Assembly (NCBI GenBank): GCA_946902985.2
Contig: OX336394.1
Coordinates: 273,765,496-273,829,495, forward strand
Length of the DNA: 64,000 nt
Source: Meconema thalassinum
Taxonomy: Eukaryota > Arthropoda > Insecta > Orthoptera > Tettigoniidae
Direction of reading: 5' to 3'
Below, piece by piece: positions 46,986 to 58,800 of the stretch. The notes beneath the pieces were generated by a model that saw only the letters and a list, made by a program, of their open reading frames with translations, was not told the origin of the DNA and did no database searches. The position numbers and the translations under genes were made by a program. Positions within the stretch are counted from its first letter, which is position 1. The number at the start of each line of letters is the position of its first letter.

Positions 46986-47312
46986 AGCCGTGCGCGTTAA
47001 ATGGCAAGTGAACTGAAGTCCAGAGATCACAGGTGCTGACAGCTGCTATCCTGAGTGTGGTTCTTCCCTGGAGTGAAGTGAGTTGATCTTTAGTTAATTT
47101 TAGGTAGCACACACTAAGAGAAAAATCTGAATACGTGTCTTTGTTTAACGTATTAAGCGACCATCTGACCATCGCCATATATTGTTCTACCCTGGGGTGA
47201 CCACAGGGTAGAGCCACCCCGTTTCGACCCCCTTCAACACCCTTCACCCCCATTTCACGCCACAGCCTCAGAGGAACCAACAACAGCAAACATCCAGCCA
47301 TTACAATCACTC

Positions 47313-49447
47313 ACAAGGGAAGTCTCTGAACCGGGGAATCGCGGATCCTGCTGGAACTTAGCAGATGTGTTGCGTGAGCCCAAATCTTTCAGAAATTAAC
47401 TCCTACCCACCGTAGACGGCGGTAAGTACAACAATTTTGAACTGTGCGCGCTGGTTAAGAGGGAGTGTGCCTCACGCCTGATTGGTGGCTCAAAAGATCA
47501 CGTTCCAAACGACTGCCCTCCCGTACTCGCGCTCATAAGCTGTGCAGCGGCATGGGACATTAATGTTGCATCTTTACAACATATAGCACGTCGTGCTTTA
47601 TTATTAATCATGCAATATAAGGTATCATGAATACATATAATTACAACACAACACAGAGTAAGCTGAACCAATGGCCACACAAGTGAGTAAGAGACCAAAC
47701 TATTTCACATAGTTCTGACAACAGTGATGTTCGTGGTAATAATGTTGGAAACACAAACTGCTTTTACACCATCCTCACCGTATAAGACACGGGCGAATGC
47801 AAGTACTACATGGTATTGCACTGATATCGAAACAATATGGCACAGGGTGTTCAAACCGTTCGGGATTGTCGGACAGATACTGACTTCGGTACCATGCGTA
47901 TTGTCATATTGAAGTAAAACGAGAGGAGACAATTGGTGGTCAGAGACTGCATTTTCAAGATTGTATTTCTCTGGGCCAAAATGATGTCAAAATTCAATAA
48001 CCGAACGGTGTTCGAAAATCTACGGACAAAGCTTTTCCAGACCCTAATCCGTATACATCCAATGGTTGACAATAGGCTTTGGCCCCATAACGGATGATCA
48101 TCAGTCGTATGCGCTCTTCACTTTCTAACAATTTACGTCCAGAAAATGAATCCAGAAGGAGTGCTACATTGCCAGACGGTACATGCTGTTTGAAAACATT
48201 ATGAAACCAATTCTTCAATTGTGCGGATCCCATTTTGCCAGAATTTGTGGGAACAACGTAATTATTGTCATGTGTAAATATAGTTTCTTTCACCCTTTTA
48301 CTAAACACACCTTTTGGTTCTTTCAAAGTTATGAAAGAGGTCCAAGCAGCTTGCCCGCTGCTGTTACTGTTGGCCTTATTGTATAACTGTGCGTTGTGGC
48401 CCCCACTGATTCCACTTTGGAGCAAACCGTTTTCGACCCTTTTATAGCCAGTGTCCCACCCGAACACATCTCCAAATTGAACCCACTTTGATCATTATTA
48501 CAGTACATACGTTTCCAGGGCCGATTGAATCTAGAACCGATGTAACCTCTTCTACGAATATTTCTGCTGCTGACATAATATCCATTTCTCGATGGGCATT
48601 CTTTGATATCACCACAGTTGCTATTTTTCGCGAAATGATATTATAGCGATCCTTAAAGTGCTGCACCCAGGAATGGCTGGCTTTAAACCCCGTACATTTT
48701 ACGTCCTGCGCAGCTAGCATAGCCCATTGCTGAATTGTCACGTCATATATTACGTCATTATTCTGATGGGCAATGTCAAATTGGGCTTTTAAGGCACATG
48801 TTATTCGCCTCAATATGTCGCGGTGGGTGCCGCCCCTTTTCACTTGCTCTGCCCACAAATATAAATCTTTCTTACTTCTTAAACGGTAGAACATACATTT
48901 TACCGACGAAAAGGAAAACTGACGCCTCTTACCGCTTTTGCAATACTCAACAGCATTTTGTTTGTATTTCATACCTAACACACTTGTTACAAGAGACGAA
49001 CGCCAGAAAGCGAGATAGGCACAAAACCATCCAAACTGTTCAACGGGTCCTGTTCTTGAATGCTGAGAGGCCTTTCCATACATTTTCTATATGTTTCCTC
49101 CAGAAAACATATAACTTTTCCAATGTTAACATTCATAATGCAATGCATGGGACACTCTCCGTATAGGGATACAAGCGTATGCCGGGCCAATCGCCTCTCA
49201 TTCGGTAACTGTACACCGCAGGCCGGGAAGCACAGTACGGTTGGGAAGCAACCTCTGACGCAGCCAATGAAGCTCACGCCACTGGCGCGCCAATTTAAAC
49301 GTGTAAAACTTAATTATTCATCTAGTAGAAGGGGAAGTTAATTTCCGAAAGATTTTTCTTCACTGTTCTGCCTAGTTGGACTCACGCAACGTATCTACAA
49401 AGTTCCAGCAGGATCCGCGATTCCCCGGTTCAGAGACTTCCCTTGTC
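47313..49447 (-). mobile_element. Pogo/Tigger-like DNA transposon with about 80-bp terminal inverted repeats
   Basis: The left end ACAAGGGAAGTCTCTGAACC and right end GGTTCAGAGACTTCCCTTGT are perfect inverted copies that continue through GGGGAATCGCGGATCCTGCT and on to CGTTGCGTGAG. The transposase gene inside is on the minus strand. The flanks do not show the TA duplication expected of pogo elements; TCA lies on both sides if the tip is taken as CAAGGGA. Confidence 0.85.
47994..49083 (-). pseudogene. Pogo/Tigger-like transposase with one frameshift
   Basis: The first part (49083-48442) has the DNA-binding region: LYLWAEQVKRGGTHRDILRR and the Tc5-type helix-turn-helix TGFKASHSWVQHFKDRYNII. The second part (48467-47994) has the DDE_1 catalytic core: the block with NDQSGFNLEMCSGG (first aspartate) is found in the second frame, then VALLLDSFSG (second) and YCQPLDVYG (third). 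All three acidic positions appear kept, but the two parts are in different frames, with a shift near 48480-48500. The N-terminus upstream of residue 40 is not recognisable. Such proteins resemble Tigger and jerky-type transposases. Confidence 0.8.
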
Positions 49448-50142
49448 AGCTAGAACATGGAGCAATCCTTACAACATCATCACAAAATGAAACCTATACA
49501 GTTAGCACCTGCTAAGTAGTACAAGGAATTTGCTGACTTAGTTACACAACATCGACGAAATCCCTTAAATACCCCAGGAACTAAGATCTCTCTCGCCGTC
49601 TCGCTGTCGACTTCCAAACGCCGAGGTGCTGTCCGACGTCCGACCGTTCTACAGTCTGACGAGTGATACTCATAAAAAAGGTTATCCTTAGTAGATCCTT
49701 TGCATTAGAAACTACTAACTTGTGTTCATTACATTCATTCTTTACACAGTTTCACTCTTACATTAGTTAAATCCTTTGCACACTGTTATACCGCTTTCTT
49801 GTATTTCTTGCAAAACCCCCTGACTCGAACGCCGGTCCTCAGCCAGCGAACTCAAGCCGCTACACCACGAAGGTCGCCTTTCCTATCGGTCTTTAGCCTT
49901 GTAAACACGCGTCAGCGATACCTTCACTGTCACGGCCGACCCGCCGTGGCTCGTCCCATTCATTGGAAACCACGCACTCACTACAGCCTACTCAAGTTAT
50001 TGTCCTGCAGCCAAGCACTTCGTCCTCTAGACGAAACCTCCCCCAAATCGAGCTACCTACCCCCCAGGACAATACAATATGTTTTCGACTAGTCTTTGCC
50101 TCCACTCACATCACAAGGATGATATAAACTGTATGTTTACAG
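49448..50142. other. No gene recognised; tRNA-like head fragment near 49808-49878
   Basis: On the minus strand 49878-49808 reads CGACCTTCGTGGTGTAGCGG and a B-box-like CGTTCGAGTCAGG, a SINE head without a clear body. The rest is unassigned intron DNA ending in the acceptor GTATGTTTACAG. Confidence 0.5.
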
Positions 50143-50326
50143 CACACTGTCATCGTGCCTGAACTCAATGTCTGCCGTAGTCTTGGAGGATTTCTACTAC
50201 GCGCACTTTAAAAAGCCTTTGACCGAACGTCAAACAAGTTACTTGATCAAGAGTGTGGTGGTGGTCTTCGGTATGGTTGGATTTGGTCTTGTCTTCGTCG
50301 TGGAGAAGCTGGGATCCGTGCTTCGA
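50143..50326 (+). CDS. SLC5-family symporter, internal exon 4 of 5 seen
   Basis: Its first base completes the serine codon (AG+C) from the previous exon, then it reads TLSSCLNSMSAVVLEDFYYA, the strongly conserved SLS-LNS-A-VLEDF signature. Next are HFKKPLTERQTSYLIKSVVV and VFGMVGFGLVFVVEKLGSVL, a loop and a transmembrane helix. The donor CGA/GTGAGT leaves it in phase 0. It has no stops. Confidence 0.95.
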
Positions 50327-50522
50327 GTGAGTATAAGAGGCTTCTCTCTCCGCTGGGTGGACATTAACCTTCAGATAGTATGTTGGGGTCTGTACTGACC
50401 CCCGTTTCCATACATTTGAGCAGTGGCGGCTGGTGATAATTCGCTTGGTGGTGCCAGAAAATTCAAAATTTTCAATCAAATCGTTCAAACGTTGCAAGTA
50501 CAGACAGTACATATTTTATTCT

Positions 50523-51158
50523 AAAAGTTTGGTGCTTTTCAGTCGGTCAATAAGAATGAACCCAAAAGAGCTGGTTTTTGCCCTAATCCTGAAAAAAATT
50601 ACATGAGATTAATAAATACACTAGGATGACCAGTTTCGATCGTCAAGCGATCATCATCAGATCCATTACACTTAGGCTGTAAAAATCTATGTTTGTAAAT
50701 ATCGGTGAAAATATATAATCCAATCCAGTCGACCGTCACTGCTCCAAGAGGGATTTACAGAACGGAAGACATCCAGCCAGATAAGTAATAGCTTGCACTA
50801 TACAGTACAACCATAGTTGACTTTTACAATTATATATTCACTCCAAACAGACAAATTCCGGATTTCTATCACCATTTTAGCATTCCACCTAACATCATAT
50901 ACTACAACTAGCATACACTAACATGTTGCATTACCAATACAGCAACTAAATAATTGTACATATTGTATTATTTGCAACTGTATTTTCAAACATAGCGTTT
51001 ACAGCCTAAGTGTAATAGATCTGATGATGATCGCTTGACGATCGAAACTGGCCATCCTAGTGTATTTATTAATCTCATGTAATATTTTTCAGGATGAGGG
51101 CATAACCCAGCTCTTTTGGGTACATTCGTGTTGACCGACTGAAAAGCACCAAACTTTT
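50523..51158. mobile_element. Foldback (long TIR) element, 636 bp
   Basis: The ends AAAAGTTTGGTGCTTTTCAG and CTGAAAAGCACCAAACTTTT are perfect inverted copies, and the arms continue for about 175 bp, including GATCGTCAAGCGATCATCAT on one side and its complement near 51024. There is no ORF between the arms. It is a non-autonomous element. Confidence 0.85.
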
Positions 51159-51467
51159 CTTTACCGAGGCAACACTGAAAAATGGCTTCAAACCCCACAA
51201 TATGTTTCAAAATCACAGTATTTAACCGTGTAATTGTACAAGACGCACAATACAACTTTGACACAATTTTAGCTGCCATGCGGAATAAACAGGTGAAATA
51301 AAATGTACAAGACGCCCTTCCGTCAAGACTACCTTATGCACAGATATAAACATGGTAAGGATATCCACTGCAGTCGATTTAATTTAATGACATTATTCTT
51401 AAATACTTACAATGTCACCAGAAAAGTTAGCAAACCACAGAATTTGTATTTACGTTCTGGTATGCGA

Positions 51468-51557
51468 AAATCTCGTCTTCATTTCTTGTGTCCTAATCAT
51501 GCGATTGAAGTTTTGAATAATACTACCTACGAAATAATCTTCTTGCAATAGTACATA
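51468..51557 (-). repeat. Repeat family D, first part of a split minus-strand copy
   Basis: It matches the reverse complement of about 7117-7205 (TGTGTCCTAATCATGCGATT). It stops at GTACATA where the XPG-nuclease transposon begins and resumes at 59950 with ACTCTATGGCCTACATAT. Confidence 0.8.
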
Positions 51558-54500
51558 TAGCCCAGTCAATAAAGGTAAAAATATACGCTTTGTCGCAACT
51601 AATTAGAGGAAAGCTGAATTTTTTCAGGATGTTAGTATACAAAGTAAATAGCCAAAACTTACAAAGTCCCGACCCCCACCCCTCTTGCCTTCCCCCCACC
51701 CCCTCCTACACCTTGCTAGAGCAGTACTATGGTTAAATGCTTACAGCTCGAAAACTAATAAAGCTACAGACGTGATTGTTTTTTTATTTTACTCCTTACA
51801 ATATTTTTAACAATTTATTTAAGAATAAATTTTTATGTAGACAACCCATTATCGCCATAATACATTAATATATGCAGAAAACTGTCATTGCAAAAAACAA
51901 AAAGTAATTTATACTAATTATAACTATTTACCCTTATGTCGTAGAAAAAAATATGTTATATTAAAATGTTTAGCTACTGTTATTATCTTTAACGTTATGG
52001 GTCTACAAAATATATTTGTTAACATGATGGCTTCACAGAGCGATGAACAGTAGCGGACACCGCGCAACCCGCCGGGCAGCCGCTTGGCTGTCTGCACGAG
52101 TCAGACTGCACGTTGCAACTTGTTTGTTTACTGCCCTCTTATCTCTACTACGCTGCTTATTGAGTCCTTTTCGTTATTAGTGGGCCTTGCCTGTTTAGTG
52201 TTCGGTTAACCATGGCATTGTGCGGTTCGTTGCATTATGTGTTTCGTGATAGTTTTACTTTTTGTACAGAAATACAAGTTGTTGTGTTGTGCCATGTGCA
52301 GTGAAATGCTGATAGTTTTGCTATTGTTATGTATTGTTGAGCGAGATAAGCAAGATAAAAGGTAACCCTTAAAAATAGTAAAAACTTGTTAAATCTGAAC
52401 TGTTACCCACAAACTTTACAGCTAGGCGCTCTTTATTATCAACAGTTTTCAATAATGACTGATTTTACCAATATATGCGTAATACTGTATGTAATGAGGA
52501 AGTGAAAGATGCCGGGGTAACAGTCACTAAAGGTATAAACACTTTAATAAAATGTAGTATTGAGAGAAAATACGAAATCCATAGGTTACTTGTTAACGTC
52601 GATGTAATAAAAGTACATACTGTATGCAGGCAAAATTATACCAGACCTAGCAATATTAAAACAGCATTAAAAGCTCAAAATTTAGAATCTTCCACCTTGC
52701 AGCGCCTTCTCAGAGAATTAGACACCAAATTTGATTTCAAGCATGACTGTTTGTTATGTGAAAAAATGCTGTGTTTGACCCAAAACTTCCTTCTCAATAC
52801 CGAACCCAAATTCATGAGGTTTCAACAATTGAAATAAAGCAAACTCTCCTTAATGCTTGTGATAATAGGAACGATGATTGGGCCTGTAAAGTTAAGTCCA
52901 GGCTTTTAGATGTGATTGATTTAGTTGCGGCCGAAGCCCGTTATCATGGGCAATGTTATAAGGACTTTTGTAAACCTAAACCTCATGAACAAAAGGTAGG
53001 ACGTCCATTATTAGCCGATTCTGTAGATAAATTTAATTTGCTTACTAATTACCTTGAGAGCGACAATGAGTGCCAGTATTCACTAAAAGAATTAAGATAG
53101 ATAGTAGTGGAGTTATGTGGTTCTGATATAGACTATAGTGATTATTATCTCAAGTCAAAACTTGTAGATTTTTTCAAAGATCGGCTAGTTGTACATAATT
53201 TATCTGGAAATAGAAGTATTTTATGTGTCACATACTAGTCACAAGGTATTAGATTCGTGGTACAAAAACAGAGAAACAACTACTGAAGACGAACGTAAAA
53301 GAATTTTTAGAACAGCAGCAGAAATCGTTAGGGAAGATATACAAAAAATTAATTATGACTGTGGAAAATACGCAAGTGAAAAGGAAGTGAGTACTGTATC
53401 AAATGGTTTGATTCCTGAAACATTGGCACTACAGCGGAAGGATATGGTTACAACACAGGCAAGTTTCAAGTCTATCAAAGTGAGATCTAAAGAAGTTTCA
53501 ATTAACTCCCAGTAAATATTCAATCGAATTTTATGCATCTGTGACAGCCCCGTTATGTTGAAATCTTATTTTGAGTCCGAATTAGCATCTCACCCACCGT
53601 CACTATTTGACGAGGCATCAATACGTAAAGGTACGAAAGCATTGTTTATGAAATTATTTGAAGATGGAATTGTTGAAGAAAGCTTCAAGGCAAATGAAGA
53701 TGTTTTTGTGATGGATGGTGGATATTTGTTGCATGCTGTGGTTTGGAGAAAAAACAGCACTTTTAAGGAAATAATAGATTCTTATTTAAGCTCTATACTT
53801 TGTAAATACGGAAATAAAGTTACAGTGGTATTCGACGGTTATCCCAATTTTCCAACCACAAAACAGCAAGAACAAGAGAGAAGAGCATCAAAGAAATCTT
53901 CTCACACAATTTTTTAATGAAAATACAGTTTGCACAACACAACAAGCAGACTTTCTAGCAAACCCTCATAACAAAAAGAGGTTGATAGAAGCAATTACAA
54001 CATTTTGTGTGACTGAGGATATTAATTTTTTTCTGCGGAAGGTGACGCTGACACTGTCATTGTCGACCAGGCAATTAAATATGTGCAAACTAATAATACT
54101 ACAGTTGTTGTCGTGGGAACTGATACAGATCTCTTGGTTTTACTCGTAGCATTAGCTCCCCAGCAAGACGCCAAACTTTTCTTCTTAAAGCCTTCGTCGT
54201 CAACGTCCAAACTGTACTCTGTCGATTTTCTTATAAATCAACATGTCAAGCAGCAAACTTTACTGCTTTTTTCTCATTCAATGACTGGTTGTGATACGAC
54301 GTCTGTTTTCTATGGGCTAGGGAAGTAAAAAGCAGCCGACATGATACGTAAATCAACTGAAGCTAGATCTCAGGCTGAGCTTTTCACAAAACAAGACATT
54401 ACAAAAGATATCCTTCTAGAAAGTGGAGAACAGTTTATCCTAAGCATGTACAACTTATCAAAGTTCAAAACCCTCAATGAAGCCAGGTACTTTAAGTTCA

Positions 54501-55646
54501 AGCAATTAACCGCAAAAATGTCTCTCAAGTCTAATTTTGATTTAGCAAAACCTCCACCAACTTCGATGCTACTCATCAACATATTTTGAGGGTTTACCAC
54601 CAGATTCAAACTTGGTTAGGTTGTAAAATTCCGGCAGAAGAATGGGGTTGGCAGTATACATCAAATAACAGACTGATACCTAAGCCCATGACGAATCCTG
54701 CTGCTCCAAGTGAACTTCTTCTACTGATAACTTGTAATTGCAAAACATTGTGTGTTACAAGCTGTAGTTGTCGTAAAGCTGGGTTCGATTGCACATCTAT
54801 GTGTGTGAACTGCAGTGGAATGTATTGTAAAAATTCTTCAGTCCAAACTGATGAAACATTAGAAAATGACCCTTTATACTAAAAAAAAAAGGAAAAACAT
54901 AAACGTTGTTTATTATTAGGCCGTGTTAGTTGTGCAGGAATTAATAAGTTATCAAAAATACTATACAATGAAACTTTATTATTTGTCAGCTATAAAAGTG
55001 TATTAAGTACAGGATTTTGGTAATGAAAAGTTGAAGTTAAAGTTTTTATATTTCATCATCATAAACTCAATGACTATTCAAGATTAAGGATATGAGTACA
55101 TACAGCGGTGCCCTTCAGCATCGAGTGACAACGGCGCGGCGACGCGGTGGCCATTACTGTTCATCGCTCTCTTTGAAGCCATCATTTGAACGGTAAGCAT
55201 TATAGTAGACACATATTTTTAAAGCTAATTAAATTGTCTATAAGTTTTGTGCAAAACATTTCATTGTATGACGGACGGATAAAAAGGTGCAATAGGTTGA
55301 AGTTACTTCTTGTGTTTTGTAGTGGCAGGTTTTTTTTGCATATATTGGAGTATTACGGTGAAATTATGCTATCTACATAAAAAGTTTATATGACATAATT
55401 TGTTTAGAATAATGTTAGGCGAAAGATTATTAAAAAATCGCGTTTGTAACTTCATTAGTTCTTTAACTGTAAGCATTAAACCAGAGTACTCCTCTTGTAA
55501 GGTTGGGGAGGGGGTGGGGGTGGAAGCAAGGGGGGTGGGGGTCGGGACTTTGTGTGTTTTTACTTTATATTTTATATACTAACATCCTGAAAAAAATCAG
55601 CTTTCCTCTAATTAGTTGCGACACTAAACCTTTATTGACTGGGCTA
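51558..55646 (+). mobile_element. TIR DNA transposon with XPG/FEN1-like nuclease gene (Academ-like)
   Basis: The ends TAGCCCAGTCAATAAAGG and CCTTTATTGACTGGGCTA are inverted, and the arms match for about 200 bp (for example GTCGCAACTAATTAGAGGAA against its complement near 55600). The left arm has an extra block of about 15 bp after the first 19 bases. The 3-bp duplication ATA lies at 51555-51557 and 55647-55649. The intact empty site GTACATAACTCTATGG is present in the other family D copy near 7117-7132 (reverse complement), which proves insertion. A second inverted repeat lies inside (52025-52053 and 55155-55184). Confidence 0.85.
52475..54882 (+). pseudogene. XPG/FEN1-like nuclease with C-terminal cysteine cluster, candidate transposase
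   Basis: A protein of about 800 residues is readable in pieces. The N-terminal part has zinc-like pairs (CLLCEK; ARYHGQCYKDFCKP). The middle resembles structure-specific 5' nucleases: VVFDGYPNFPTTKQQEQERR (53818-53880), AEGDADTVIVDQAI (54035-54075), VVVGTDTDLLVLL (54108-54146) and TGCDTTSVFYGLGK (54286-54328). These correspond to the FEN1/XPG order of VFDG, acidic E-A, D-D and GCDY/GIGPK helix region. The C-terminus is a cysteine cluster: ITCNCKTLCVTSCSCRKAGF then CTSMCVNCSGMYC. Breaks: a shift in an A run near 52765, a TAG at 53098, further shifts near 53220-53550 and compensating shifts in T runs near 53910 and 54032. I recall XPG-type nucleases in the Academ superfamily; that assignment is an inference. 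Confidence 0.75.
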
Positions 55647-55650
55647 ATAA

Positions 55651-55814
55651 TGTTAACTCTAACCTTGTTTTAATATAAACACCGTGCAGTCATATACCGG
55701 TACAGGTTCCATACTTTATTTTTCTGCCGTCGTAACCAAGACAACAAAACACAACATAAAACAATACCCTGTACATAATACCAATACCAAAATATTAATT
55801 ACTTTACTGCGACA
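55651..55814 (-). repeat. BEL/Pao 3' LTR
   Basis: Starts TGTTAACTCTAACC and ends ACTGCGACA as read on +. It differs from the other LTR only at ACTGCGACA against ACCGCGACA. Confidence 0.92.
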
Positions 55815-55858
55815 TTCTCCCACCTTGCAATTTTAAGCCCTCAATAAAATTGCAACAT

Positions 55859-58800
55859 TCAAAGTACGGCATTTATCTCATTGCAGGAATCGCATCGGAC
55901 AAGTTTAATTACTATTCTTTCACTGTATTCTAATTCTGAACAAGTCAGTTCTCCATTCTGCCTTCTATTATATTTACAATTGAACATAAACCGTCTTATC
56001 CACCCGATCAGCCTCACTATTTTGTCAAATCGAGAGAAATACTTGTAATACCAGTTGGAACTTGAAGGCTCTTCTGCGACCAATAGAGTCGTGGCAGTCC
56101 TCCTTCTTTCAAGCATGATTTCATCTTCATTTCTGTTGCTATTATCTGAAGGCCATTCGTCTTTGGGAAGATACATCCATGACAGTCCCTCCCACCATCT
56201 CGATGCTATAAGATCTCTTGTTGTACAGCCTCGGGTAGGCAGATCAGCAGGATTGATTGCCCCAGGTACATGCCTCCACGATTCTTTTGAAATTAGTTGC
56301 CTGATTTCTCTAACCCTGTTCTCAACAAAAACAGACCAGAGAACTTCTCGCTGTATCCATGTCAACACTGTCGTCGAATCAGTCCACAAATAAACTGTTT
56401 CAGTGTCAAACTCTTTTCTTATAGTTGCCAGCAATCGGGCACTAATTGCCGCTCCCATAAGTTCGAGTCGAGGAATGGTCGGTCGAGGTGATGGAGCCAC
56501 TCCTGATTTTGCTTGGAGAAGCTGAACATGAACTCCTGTCACTGTCTGCGTGCGTAAAAATACCACTGAAGCATAGGCATCTTGACTCGCATCGCAAAAT
56601 GCATGGAGACTACGTTCCTCATATACCTCAGGGAGTCTTCTTGGGATCGTCAACTGGCCTAATTCTCCTATTTCACGAAGCCATTTTTCAAACTTGATTT
56701 GGATTTCCTGAGGTACCTCCGTGTCCCAAGAAACTTCGTTTATTTTCTGCAGTAACAGCTTCGGTGATAACATAACCGGTGCAGAAAATCCAATTGGGTC
56801 ATAAATCCTATGGACAGCAGATAGTATCGACCTCTTGGTTGCTTTTATAGTTGATAGCTTCGTCAGGGGTTCACTGTTCAAGCTAAGCGTGTCTTCCTTG
56901 CGATTCCACATTATTCCTAGGACGGGTGACATTTTTTCATCATCTTGAAGCACTGGATCACTACTCTCCCAACCTCTAAGCTCAAACTTGTGTTGGGCAA
57001 AAACATCTTGAGCAGTTTTAATAAACAATTCCAGCTCCTGTTTATTTGAGACACTTGTCACACAATTATCAACATAAAAACTGTCTTTCAGTTGCTCAAT
57101 AATATTGACAGTCATACTGTTCCTCCTTTCCTGATCATTTTTCAAGGCTTGGTCTAAAAGGTGTTCAATAACAGCTGCCAGTAGGAAGGGGCTTGATGTC
57201 ACTCCAAAAACAACTCGTTTATGTCTATATGTTTTCATTTTCTCTTTTCCCCACAGGAATCTCAAAAAATCTCGATCTTCTGGTGCTACCGAAACTTGCA
57301 GGAAAGCCTTGCGAATATCAGCAATAACTCCAATTGACTTCTTTCGAAACTTGTGTAGGAGAGATGGAATAAGTTGGATCAGATTTGGACCCTTTTCCAA
57401 ACAATCGTTGAGTGATGGGTTGTTACCTCTTCTAGAGGAAGCATCGAACACTGGTCGAACAGGTGTTGTTCCATAATCCTTGATCACAGGTCGATGAGGC
57501 AGATAATGGCCACATATTTCAGTCTGATCACCATTAATCTCTTCTATAATCCCTTCAGCTAGCCAGTCTTGAAAGACTTGATCGTATTCTTCCAAGTATC
57601 CGTTATTATCTAGCTTTCTCCTCGTTATATCAAGACGCTTCACTGCCATCTCGTACGAAGGATCCAACGGAAGATGATCCTTCAACCATGGCAGTCGAAC
57701 TTCGTATCTACCATCTTCTTTTATTTCTACGGTTTCAATGATATTTAATCTAGCTTCCTCTTCAAGTTCACATCTCTTCTTTTCAGTGAAAGGATCTTCT
57801 ATTCCCAATACGTCAAGTTCCCAGAGGTTGCTAACCTTCTCTATATTCAGCATAATATGTGTAGTTTTACTCATACCACACCCCGAGTGTTGGTCTCTGC
57901 CAAATACTGTCCACCCCAATGTAGTGCGCAACGCTGTTAACTCTCCCACCGTTTTACGATCATTGGAGAGAATTGATCCTAGAAAATCAGCACCAATAAG
58001 GATCTCAATATCCTTATCCTTTCCTACATCTAGATGAGACAGTCCAAGTTTCACGACTTGCTCTGTTGTAAGGCGAGGGACCTGACTGCAAATAACAGGC
58101 TGACTAAGAGCAGTCAGTCTCAGCTGACAGGAGTTATCGAGATTATGAAGAACAAGTTCAAATACGCCATGTTCCACCGGAGATCCAGTTCTGCCACCAA
58201 ACACAGCATGGCTTAAAGTAACCTTCCTGACTTCCTTGAGACCCAATCTCTCTGTCAGTTCTTCTTTAATATAAGAATGCTGTGAGGCAGAGTCTAGAAG
58301 AACGCGTACAAGCTCTATATTATACCCGTGAACAATCTTAACCAAAACTGTTTGTAGATATACACAGGAGGAATTTATGCAGAAGTTCGTCACTGACCTG
58401 GCCTGAGATGAGGCCTGGGTTTCCGTTTTAAGATTCCTTTCTGAAAAATCACACATAACTGGATAATGCTGCCGCTTACATAACTTGCAGGAGAGGCGAG
58501 TATGGCATCTTCTTGCAACATGACCAACCTTGAGACATTTGAAGCATGCACCATTCTTTGACAACCTGACTTTCCTTTCTTCGAGAGACATGTTCTTTGC
58601 TTCGGTACATCCGGATGAAGTATGTTTCTCTTCACCACAAAAAGCACATGTACCTCCCACTCCTCCAGTTGACACCAAACCCTGAGCAGTAGGAACATCA
58701 CACAGTTTCAAGGGTTTCGAAATTTGTTTCTTTTCCGCAGTAACATTACCGATCTTTCTAGTAAGTTGTAAGTACTCTTCATTTTCTACTTCAGATTTCA

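Noticed and set aside
56055..56393. Plus-strand ORFs within 56055-59795
   Set aside because: Antisense shadows of the BEL polyprotein.
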